Source: a virus. From it: a DNA stretch of 22,184 nucleotides. The number at the start of each line of letters is the position of its first letter. The first letter of the stretch is position 1. Location of the stretch: IMG/VR virus record IMGVR_UViG_3300028829_002605, positions 1 to 22,184 of that record; one strand, written 5' to 3'. The notes below the pieces were generated by a model. That model did no database searches, was not told the origin of the DNA, and was given only the letters and a program-made list of their open reading frames with translations. Of the stretch, positions 13,085 through 19,933 are shown piece by piece. The position numbers and the translations under genes are program-made.

Positions 13085-15470
13085 AAGAGTAAGTGGACAC
13101 CCAAAAGAAGATATGTGGGAACAGTCGATGGTAGAGTGGGGAAAGCACAGGTACAGGAAGATGAAGGAGGTATATAAAGATAACAATTACCTGTCCGAAC
13201 AACCAAGCTATAAGAGACTAGGACGAGCGATACATGAGGACGTAGAGAATGCAATTGCTAGGTACTTTGAGGACTGTTCAAAGCCAGACGCACCTGTTCC
13301 TTTGTGGCTTCCTTTTGTTTGGGATTTAGAACCCAGTGTGATTGCATATCTTGGTATTAAGAAGCTATTTGATTTGTTAATTGACGAACCAAACATTACT
13401 GCCGCGAGTTTTGAAATGGCAAAGGCAATAGAAGATGAAGTACGTGTCCGTTACTTTAAAAAGCACATGAACAAAAGCGATTGGATGCTACTCGAAAGGG
13501 ATAGAAAAGATGCGAAGAGTAGGTATCGTTTTATGTCCCACTTCTGGACAAAGGAAAGGAAGTACCACAAACAAGGAAGGTATAAACGCTTTGATCTTTT
13601 TAAACAACACCATAAAGCAGTGATTGGATGTTGGTTATTAGAAGTGATACGCTTACAAACCAATTTGTTTTCTGTCCGTGATCGATTCTGCCAAGGGAGA
13701 AAGACAAAGAAGATACTAGTTCCAAACCCTAAAATGTACGAGTGGATCAAGAAGTATGATGAACACTGTGAAGTCTTGTCTCCCTTTTGGTTAGCTACTC
13801 TTGAGAAACCTATTGAATGGAATGACAACTGGGGTGGTGGGTACAGTTCGATTGAACTTCCACAACTTCCCATCATGAAACGAAGTGATATGTCGAGGGA
13901 TTTATCCAAGGCTTTTGAACCTTTAAACAACTTGCAAAATGTACCGTATCGATTGAATAAAAAGTTATACGAAGTCATGCAATGGGCGTGGGAAAATGAC
14001 TTGTCCATCGGAGCTATGCAAAAGAGTCAGTTACTTGAACCACTTGACCCAGTAGAAGGACTAGTACAGAAAGACCCTGAAGCTTTTATCGAGTGGAAGA
14101 AGAAGGCTAAGTATATCTATGAGTTTAACCAACGGACTAACGGACAAAGGATGAGGTGTTTAAAAATCCTACACGTCTGTAAGTTATATGCTGACAAGGA
14201 AAAGCTTTTCTTTCCAGTTCAAATGGATTACAGAGGACGAGTGTATTATGTACCTAGCTATGTTAACCCACAAAGTTGTGACCTTGGAAGGAGTTGCTTA
14301 GAGTTTTACAATAGCGTACCAATTACTAACGAGGAGGAGAGTAGGTGGTTGTTAATACACGGAGCAAATGTATGGGGTACAAAGGGGACTTATGATGAAC
14401 GCATTGCTTGGATAAAAGACCATGAAAATGAGATAAAAGAATGTGCGTCTGATCCTTTTAACAATGACTATTGGCAAGAAGCTTCTGATCCTTGGGCTTT
14501 CCTGGCGTTTTGTTTTGAATACCAAGCATTTAAGGAGGAAGGATATGGATTTGAAACGAGGTTACCTTGTCACATGGACGCTACTTGTAATGGTGTACAG
14601 ATTCTATCTTTACTTTTAAAAGATGAGGAGATTGGAGAGTGGACAAACTTAGTACCACAAGATAAACCAAAAGATTTATACCAAGAGATATGTGACCGTG
14701 TAAATACTAGACTACACGCTAATAAGCACAGACACTCTCTTGCTGGTGACTGGTTAAAGTGGGGGATTACAAGGAAGTATGTAAAGAAGATAGTAATGTG
14801 TAAACCTTTTGGAATGAATAGCTACTCTAGTGTTGATGAAGTAGAAGATGTATTCAAAAGGGAGATCCGTAACGGACGAGTTAATCCATTTAGTAACACT
14901 GAATATGTGGAAGCTATGCTCTACCTTGCTACCTTGATTAATGACGTAGCAAATTGGATGCTTGGTAAACACATTACCTTCATGAAAAAGTTGAAGAATC
15001 AAATACGAAAGTGTGATAAAAAATTTACGTGGACTTCACCCTTTGGATTACCTATTGAACAGGAGCTTGTTAAGAAGGATAACCTTTACGTTAAATCTGT
15101 CCTTAACATGCAAAGCATTCAAGTAAAGTACCGAAGAGATAACGATTTAATTTGTCCTTCTCAGATGGCTAAAGCTATTGTACCCAACGTGATACACAGT
15201 ATCGATGCTAGTGTGGTACATTTTTTAGCTTGCAAATTCAAAGGTGATGTCTCATCTATACATGACAGCTTTGCAACTCAAAGCCCTAACGCACCGAAGA
15301 TGCACCAACAATTGAGAGAGATATACCAAGAGATTTTTAGTAACGACATCGGGAATAAGTTCAACAACGAAGTCGCTACACAAACTGGAACGAACGAACT
15401 GGAAGACAGCACAGAACTAGGCACACTTGACGTGTCTGCATTAAACGACTGCCAGTACCTGTTCTCATAA
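13047..15470 (+). CDS. Phage single-subunit DNA-dependent RNA polymerase
   Basis: A T7-type RNA polymerase of 807 residues (T7: 883), expected to transcribe middle and late genes from phage promoters. Catalytic motifs: MDYRGRVYY with Asp394 (T7 Asp537), RKYVKKIVMCKPFG with Lys580 (T7 Lys631), and IHDSFATQ with Asp740 (T7 Asp812); PNVIHSIDAS precedes the last. Ungapped comparison of the Lys motif puts Phe588 where T7 has Tyr639, the residue that discriminates NTP from dNTP. The stretch matching the T7 promoter-recognition loop region appears a few residues shorter. The start is uncertain: TTG at 13047 has a GGAG-rich upstream sequence, while GTG at 13074 (GTGAGC) fits the GTGAG start pattern and would give 798 residues. 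It closes the early region and leads into the replication genes. Confidence 0.96.
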   Translation: MKLKKERLKVSNKRVSGHPKEDMWEQSMVEWGKHRYRKMKEVYKDNNYLSEQPSYKRLGRAIHEDVENAIARYFEDCSKPDAPVPLWLPFVWDLEPSVIAYLGIKKLFDLLIDEPNITAASFEMAKAIEDEVRVRYFKKHMNKSDWMLLERDRKDAKSRYRFMSHFWTKERKYHKQGRYKRFDLFKQHHKAVIGCWLLEVIRLQTNLFSVRDRFCQGRKTKKILVPNPKMYEWIKKYDEHCEVLSPFWLATLEKPIEWNDNWGGGYSSIELPQLPIMKRSDMSRDLSKAFEPLNNLQNVPYRLNKKLYEVMQWAWENDLSIGAMQKSQLLEPLDPVEGLVQKDPEAFIEWKKKAKYIYEFNQRTNGQRMRCLKILHVCKLYADKEKLFFPVQMDYRGRVYYVPSYVNPQSCDLGRSCLEFYNSVPITNEEESRWLLIHGANVWGTKGTYDERIAWIKDHENEIKECASDPFNNDYWQEASDPWAFLAFCFEYQAFKEEGYGFETRLPCHMDATCNGVQILSLLLKDEEIGEWTNLVPQDKPKDLYQEICDRVNTRLHANKHRHSLAGDWLKWGITRKYVKKIVMCKPFGMNSYSSVDEVEDVFKREIRNGRVNPFSNTEYVEAMLYLATLINDVANWMLGKHITFMKKLKNQIRKCDKKFTWTSPFGLPIEQELVKKDNLYVKSVLNMQSIQVKYRRDNDLICPSQMAKAIVPNVIHSIDASVVHFLACKFKGDVSSIHDSFATQSPNAPKMHQQLREIYQEIFSNDIGNKFNNEVATQTGTNELEDSTELGTLDVSALNDCQYLFS

Positions 15471-15495
15471 AACAACAAATAGAAAGAAGAAAGAA

Positions 15496-16128
15496 ATGGC
15501 TATAAAAAGTAGATCAAAATTAGACAGTATCACTACACCTGTAGGAATTGCTAAGTATCCTTGGGTTAACACACCGAGTACTAAGTTCGTAGAGGGTGGT
15601 GAGTACAGCTGTAGCTTAGTGTTAACAAAAGAAGAAGGTGAAGTTATTGTAAAGCAACTCAAACCTATCTTTGAAGAAGCAATACTGGAGAAAAGTGAGG
15701 AGCTTGGTAAGAAAGCTAAGTCCTATGAGTTACCAATTCAACTTGAAGGAGATTCTTACATCCTCAAAGCAAAGTTGAAACCTGTTAACGGAATAAGTAA
15801 GAAGACTGGTAGTACGTACACTCGTTCACTTGGATTGTTTGATTCAAAGGGTAATCCTTGGGACAAAGAAACAATAGTACGAGGTGGTTCAAAGGTACGC
15901 CTTAACGTACGCCCTAAGACTTGGTACACTTCCTTGTTAGGAGTAGGATTATCGTTAGAGTTATTAGCTGTTCAAGTAATTGAGTTAGCAGAAGGCGAGT
16001 TCACAGAACAAGCAGCTGATTCATTTGGGTTCACTGCTGTTGAAGGTGGATATGTTAACGGAGGTGAAACCCTGGACCAAGCACTTGATGCCGAAGAAGA
16101 AGAAGACACCCTCACTGCCGACTTTTAG
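15496..16128 (+). CDS. Single-stranded DNA-binding protein (T7 gp2.5-like)
   Basis: A 210-residue SSB (T7 gp2.5: 232). The start MAIKSRSKLDSITTPVGIAK and central segments YPWVNTPSTKF, RSLGLFDSKGNPW and SKVRLNVRPKTWY resemble gp2.5-type OB-fold proteins of marine T7-like phages. The C-terminus is acidic and ends in Phe (AEEEEDTLTADF), the known gp2.5 tail that contacts DNA polymerase and helicase and competes with DNA for the binding cleft. A leader AATAGAAAGAAG lies 6 nt before the ATG. The coding sequence for the acidic tail overlaps the start of endonuclease I in another frame by 41 nt. Confidence 0.9.
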   Translation: MAIKSRSKLDSITTPVGIAKYPWVNTPSTKFVEGGEYSCSLVLTKEEGEVIVKQLKPIFEEAILEKSEELGKKAKSYELPIQLEGDSYILKAKLKPVNGISKKTGSTYTRSLGLFDSKGNPWDKETIVRGGSKVRLNVRPKTWYTSLLGVGLSLELLAVQVIELAEGEFTEQAADSFGFTAVEGGYVNGGETLDQALDAEEEEDTLTADF

Positions 16129-16585
16129 GAGTGGGTTTGAAGAGAGAATAGCTGCTCAGTTAAAGCGTCACGGAATAGATTACAAGTACGAGACGTTAGT
16201 CATTGAGTATAAGAGACTTAGTACCTACACTCCTGACTTCATTCTTCCCAACGGAATCATAGTAGAGACCAAGGGAAGGTGGGTCACGGAGGATAGGTCT
16301 AAGCATTTACTAATCAAAGAACAACATCCTGAGCTAGACATCAGGTTGTTATTTCAAAACGCCTACAATAAAATACGCAAAGGTAGTAAGACTACTTATG
16401 CAATGTGGTGTGAAAAGAAAGGAATATTATATGCACATAAACAAGTACCAAAGTCATGGCTTTCACTAACACGCATCAGCAATGTACAAAGTGTGGGTCG
16501 AGTGACGCTGTCGGAGTCAACGCAGACGGAAGCACAATGTGTTTCAGCTGTGCTACATACAGTAGACCTAAAGGAGGAACTGTAA
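16088..16585 (+). CDS. Endonuclease I, Holliday-junction resolvase (T7 gp3-like)
   Basis: A 165-residue resolvase (T7 gp3: 149). All four T7 catalytic residues have counterparts: Glu20 in FRSGFEERIA, Asp55 in YTPDFILPNG, Glu65 and Lys67 in VETKG; KHLLIKEQHPELDIRLLF is also family-typical. It cuts branched DNA before packaging and helps degrade host DNA. The frame is open from 16025, but ATG at 16088 gives the natural start (MPKKKKTPSLPTFRSGFEE); it lies inside the SSB gene. The conserved part ends at about PKSWL, near 16460; the last 43 residues have no T7 counterpart and are read out of frame with the primase start, an overlap of 130 nt. Confidence 0.92.
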   Translation: MPKKKKTPSLPTFRSGFEERIAAQLKRHGIDYKYETLVIEYKRLSTYTPDFILPNGIIVETKGRWVTEDRSKHLLIKEQHPELDIRLLFQNAYNKIRKGSKTTYAMWCEKKGILYAHKQVPKSWLSLTRISNVQSVGRVTLSESTQTEAQCVSAVLHTVDLKEEL

Positions 16586-18057
16586 AGGTGAGTAGTAACA
16601 ACAGTGAAACATCATTTCTTACTGGTAAGTACACAGATATAACAAGAAGGAACTTAACAAGTGAGACATGTCAGAAGTGGGGGTATCAAATTGGATACTT
16701 CAATAAAGAACCTGTCCAGATAGCGAACTATAGAAGTAGAGATGGCACATTAGTAGGACAAAAGATACGCACTGCGAATAAACAATTCCACATTCGAGGA
16801 GAGTTGCTTGGCTTATATGGTCAGCACCTTTGGAAGGATGGAGGAAGAAGAGTAGTGGTGTGCGAGGGTGAGGTGGATGCGTTAAGTATTTCACAAGCAT
16901 TCGGAAACAAGTGGGCAGTAGTATCTGTACCGAATGGAGCAGGAGCAGCAAAGAAGTACGTTAGTCAATCAATCGATTGGTTAGAGTCCTTTCAAAAAGT
17001 AATCTTCTGCTTTGATAATGATGACCCAGGAAGAAGGGGAGCAACAGAATGTGCTGGTCTTCTAACTCCAGGCAAGGCATCCATCGCAGAGCTACCGTTA
17101 AAAGATGCTAGTGATATGATCGTAGCCAAGCGTAGCGAAGAGTTAGTTAATTGCTTGTGGCAAGCGAGAGAGTACAGACCTGATGGGATAGTAGGAGGAG
17201 AAGAGATATGGCAAGCAGTCATAAAGGAAGACACTTCAGAGTGCCAACCTTATCCTTACCTCTCGTTAAATGAAATGACACACGGTATTAGAAGAGGAGA
17301 ACTGGTAACACTTTGTGCTGGGTCAGGGATAGGTAAGTCCTTGTTCTGTCGCGAAGTCTGTCACCACCTTCTTGGACTTGGAGAGACGGTAGGTTACATC
17401 GCACTTGAAGAGAGTGTTAGAAGGACAGCGTTAGGTATCATGGGTATCCACATTAAGAAACCTCTTCACATGGAGAACACCTTGACTGAGAAGGAGTTAC
17501 GAAAAGCATTCGATGAGACTGTAGGTAACGGAAACTTCTATACCTATGACCACTTCGGAAGTACAGAAAGTGATAATCTATTATCAAAGATACGCTACCT
17601 GTGCAAAGGGCTAGGATGTAAGTGGATATTCCTTGACCATCTATCTATTGTAGTTAGTGGTATCCAAGGAGATGATGAACGAAGGTTAATTGATAACACA
17701 ATGACACAACTACGAAGCTTAGTGGAAGAGACTGGATGTGGAATGGTGTTAGTATCTCACCTTAGAAGACCACCTAACGGAGGAGGACATGAAGAGGGAG
17801 GAGTTACTAGGTTAAGTGACCTGAGAGGTAGTCATTCAATCTCACAACTAAGTGACATGGTGATAGGACTAGAAAGAAACCAACAGAAAGAAGACAGCAA
17901 CGAAACAAAAGTAAGAGTACTTAAAAATAGATTCAGTGGTGAGACAGGATTGGCAACTACATTGTATTACAATGCAGACAGTGCTCGTTACACCGAAGAT
18001 GAAGAGGTATTCAAAGACAAAACAATAACCAACAATAACGGTAAAGCACCGTTTTAA
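16456..18057 (+). CDS. DNA primase-helicase (T7 gp4-like)
   Basis: A 533-residue bifunctional primase-helicase (T7 gp4A: 566). The N-terminal zinc finger has Cys10, Cys13, Cys29 and Cys32 and recognises the primer template. The Toprim primase core shows VVVCEGEVDALS and FDNDDPGRRG. The RecA-like helicase has Walker A GSGIGKS (residues 289-295), a KWIFLDHLS Walker-B-type motif, VLVSHLRRP and the C-terminal arginine-finger region SHSISQLSDMVI. The protein ends in Phe (NNNGKAPF), as the T7 helicase tail does where it contacts the DNA polymerase, though here the tail is less acidic. Start ATG 16456 is required to keep the zinc finger, so the overlap with endonuclease I is real unless that gene ends earlier than it appears to. 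Confidence 0.95.
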   Translation: MAFTNTHQQCTKCGSSDAVGVNADGSTMCFSCATYSRPKGGTVKVSSNNSETSFLTGKYTDITRRNLTSETCQKWGYQIGYFNKEPVQIANYRSRDGTLVGQKIRTANKQFHIRGELLGLYGQHLWKDGGRRVVVCEGEVDALSISQAFGNKWAVVSVPNGAGAAKKYVSQSIDWLESFQKVIFCFDNDDPGRRGATECAGLLTPGKASIAELPLKDASDMIVAKRSEELVNCLWQAREYRPDGIVGGEEIWQAVIKEDTSECQPYPYLSLNEMTHGIRRGELVTLCAGSGIGKSLFCREVCHHLLGLGETVGYIALEESVRRTALGIMGIHIKKPLHMENTLTEKELRKAFDETVGNGNFYTYDHFGSTESDNLLSKIRYLCKGLGCKWIFLDHLSIVVSGIQGDDERRLIDNTMTQLRSLVEETGCGMVLVSHLRRPPNGGGHEEGGVTRLSDLRGSHSISQLSDMVIGLERNQQKEDSNETKVRVLKNRFSGETGLATTLYYNADSARYTEDEEVFKDKTITNNNGKAPF

Positions 18058-18061
18058 AAAT

Positions 18062-18418
18062 ATGAAAACCAAATTAACAGAAGAGTTCTCGTTTGAGGCT
18101 GCTCATCGTATATTAAATAAAAGAAAAGAATATGGAGAACTGCATGGACATACGCATAAAGTATATGTAACTGTAAGCGGAGAACCTGACCCCGAAGTTG
18201 GGTGGTTAATCGATCAGCAAGAGTTTCGCGGTGTTGTCGGCAGAGTAGTGAAACGATTAGATCATCGATACTTAAATGAAATAATGGAACAGACTACAGC
18301 AGAAAGTATAGCCCTGTATTTATTCAAAGAGGTAGAGAAGAACTTATCATTCAATGCTTTGACTTTAGATTCAGTCAGGGTCTGCAAGACTACAACTCAA
18401 GCGGAGGTATCTAAATGA
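18062..18418 (+). CDS. queD: QueD/PTPS family protein with altered active site
   Basis: A 118-residue member of the 6-pyruvoyl-tetrahydropterin synthase / 6-carboxy-tetrahydropterin synthase family (E. coli QueD: about 120). QueD makes CPH4, an intermediate to preQ0. The zinc ligands are present: His15 (FSFEAAHR), His28 and His30 (LHGHTH). The catalytic Asp67-His68 pair is present (LDHRYLNEI, like LDHHYLNDI in E. coli). But the QueD catalytic Cys27 position (KCGRLHGH in E. coli) holds Tyr24 (EYGELHGH), and the conserved C-terminal Glu110 (VKETCT) aligns with Lys109 (VCKTTT). So canonical activity is doubtful. It starts 4 nt after the helicase stop and overlaps the next gene by ATGA. The gene symbol denotes the family, not a proven activity. 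Confidence 0.85.
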   Translation: MKTKLTEEFSFEAAHRILNKRKEYGELHGHTHKVYVTVSGEPDPEVGWLIDQQEFRGVVGRVVKRLDHRYLNEIMEQTTAESIALYLFKEVEKNLSFNALTLDSVRVCKTTTQAEVSK

Positions 18419-18819
18419 AGACGAGATTAGTTTACTTAGCTGGAGCAATATATGAGATGGATGATACTTGTATCAGGTGGAGGAAAGCAGCTTCTGCTTT
18501 ATTAAGAAAAAAAGGAGTGCAGAGTTTAAAGCCTACTGACGCAGATTATCGAGGGAAAGAAACCATTGCTGGTATCCCAGAGCAAATAGTGGAGCGAGAT
18601 AAGCGAGACATAGTAGCTTGTGATACGATCCTAGCAAAGTGCGATCAACCATCATGGGGAACTGCAATGGAAATTATGTTTGCTTGGAGTTTACATAAAC
18701 AAATTATTGTAGTCACTAGTTCAATGTCACCTTGGATTAGATACCACGCAGATTATGTATTCACTACAGTTGAAGAAGCAATTAACGCAATGGAATATCC
18801 AACACTAGAAGAGAGATGA
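18415..18819 (+). CDS. Nucleoside 2-deoxyribosyltransferase-like protein
   Basis: A 134-residue protein with the NDT fold signature: a YLAGAIYE start (residues 7-14), an acidic RDKRDIVACDTILA strand (61-74), then a WGTAMEIMFAW motif in which Glu86 matches the catalytic glutamate of NDT, and the strand KQIIVVTSS. Family members exchange or remove the base of deoxynucleosides or deoxynucleotides through a covalent glutamate intermediate (NDT, DNPH1/Rcl). The close linkage to queD and a TGT-like gene suggests use on a guanine or 7-deazaguanine nucleotide; this is inference. Coupled by ATGA overlaps on both sides. A nucleotide-salvage role unrelated to modification is the main alternative. Confidence 0.8.
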   Translation: MKTRLVYLAGAIYEMDDTCIRWRKAASALLRKKGVQSLKPTDADYRGKETIAGIPEQIVERDKRDIVACDTILAKCDQPSWGTAMEIMFAWSLHKQIIVVTSSMSPWIRYHADYVFTTVEEAINAMEYPTLEER

Positions 18820-19544
18820 TTCATTATCACGGAGTAGCTGGTGGTGGTAAGTATGAAGACTGCGTTACTTTAGCAACAGGCAGACACTGCTTTGTTAGTT
18901 ACGCAGCTTGTTCTAACTTACCTTTATTCGCTAGTGTTTGTAGTTCTTTTTCTCTAGACAACGGAGCGTATACAGCATGGAAACAAGGTAAAGCTTTTAA
19001 CTTTGAAGGGTTTGTTGAGTTTGTTAAAGAATGGATGCAACATCCCTCGTTTGATTGGGCAGTAATGCCTGATGTTATTGATGGAAGCGAGCAGGAGAAC
19101 GATGATTTATTATTGAGGTGGACATTACCGAAAGAGTTTGGAGTACCAGTTTACCATATGCACGAATCTTTTGATAGATTGGAAAGATTAATTAATGAAT
19201 ATAGTTACATAGCTCTTGGAAGTAGCGGACAATATTCTCAACCTAACTCTAAAGTATGGTGGGAAAGAATGAATCAAATAATGGATGTAGTTACAGATGA
19301 ACAAGGTAAACCTAAAACTAGATTACATGGGTTAAGAATGTTAGACCCAAGAGTGTTTACTAAACTACCTTTAAAGAGTGCTGACTCTACAAACGCAGAA
19401 AGAAACGGATTATTAAAACAAAGATTTGGAATGTATACTCCTCCAACTAGAGGTCAACGAGCAGCTGTTATAGCGAGTAGAGTTGAGAGTAGTCAGAGTG
19501 CTGTAGCATGGACCAAAGAAAAACAACTAGATTTAAAAATATGA
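18816..19544 (+). CDS. DpdA/TGT-like DNA base transglycosylase candidate
   Basis: A 242-residue protein with the motif order of the tRNA-guanine transglycosylase superfamily: HCFVSYA, SLDNGAYTAW (Asp48), WAVMPDVIDGS (Asp86), VYHMHESFDRLERLI, ALGSSGQY and finally HGLRML followed by KSADSTN (Asp190), where TGT/DpdA proteins have the catalytic Asp. Bacterial and phage DpdA proteins of this superfamily insert preQ0-type 7-deazaguanines into DNA in place of guanine. At 242 residues it is shorter than bacterial TGT (about 375) and bacterial DpdA, as are some phage forms. The zinc-binding cysteines of tRNA TGT are not seen, which favours DNA over tRNA. It overlaps its neighbours by ATGA on both sides. 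The superfamily call is good; the DNA substrate is inference. Confidence 0.75.
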   Translation: MIHYHGVAGGGKYEDCVTLATGRHCFVSYAACSNLPLFASVCSSFSLDNGAYTAWKQGKAFNFEGFVEFVKEWMQHPSFDWAVMPDVIDGSEQENDDLLLRWTLPKEFGVPVYHMHESFDRLERLINEYSYIALGSSGQYSQPNSKVWWERMNQIMDVVTDEQGKPKTRLHGLRMLDPRVFTKLPLKSADSTNAERNGLLKQRFGMYTPPTRGQRAAVIASRVESSQSAVAWTKEKQLDLKI

Positions 19545-19933
19545 AAGAAGAAAATAAAACAGTAACAACATGGTGGTTAATAGAGGATATAGACTATCAT
19601 GTACATGATATACCTAGAGAAGATGAATATACATGGTGTCATATGATTGACGAATATAATTACACAGAAGAAAAGCGTAGATTTACTGAACCTGAGTACG
19701 ATGAGATAAGTGGCAAGCTTTGTAGTTTTTGGTTGAAAGTAGAAATGCCTAAATATCTATGGCACTTAGATCAAGCGTCAATGGATGCTATAGGAAATAA
19801 AACTAAATGTGCTGAAGATGCTCATGATTTCTGTAGTAATATTATAGATAAGTGGGTGGAAACAAAAAGATTAGAACATAAAAAGAAAAACGAAAGCTTT
19901 TACAATATGAAAAAGAAGGAAGCACTTATATGA
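19541..19933 (+). CDS. Unknown protein of the modification cassette (130 aa)
   Basis: A 130-residue protein, Trp/Tyr-rich and charged (TVTTWWLIEDIDYHVHDIPR, DEYTWCHMIDEYNYTEEK, FWLKVEMPKYLWHLDQ), with a Lys-rich C-terminus. No family recognised. ATG at 19541 is chosen because it forms an ATGA overlap with the DpdA-like gene; the frame is open 33 nt further upstream. Its own stop overlaps the DNA polymerase start (ATGA at 19930). Position between the transglycosylase and the polymerase suggests a modification accessory, adaptor or replication factor, but nothing in the sequence shows catalysis. Confidence 0.7.
   Translation: MKEENKTVTTWWLIEDIDYHVHDIPREDEYTWCHMIDEYNYTEEKRRFTEPEYDEISGKLCSFWLKVEMPKYLWHLDQASMDAIGNKTKCAEDAHDFCSNIIDKWVETKRLEHKKKNESFYNMKKKEALI

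Noticed and set aside
13451-14008. 185-residue - strand ORF inside the RNA polymerase gene
   Set aside because: Lies entirely within conserved polymerase coding sequence; no recognisable domain.
16025-16087. Upstream extension of the endonuclease I frame to a TTG at 16025
   Set aside because: The added residues lie fully inside the SSB gene and have no family counterpart; ATG at 16088 gives a natural N-terminus.
18415-18819. DpdB (ParB/sulfiredoxin-like) partner of DpdA
   Set aside because: The motifs (YLAGAI start and GTAMEIMFAW) fit the nucleoside deoxyribosyltransferase family, not ParB or sulfiredoxin.
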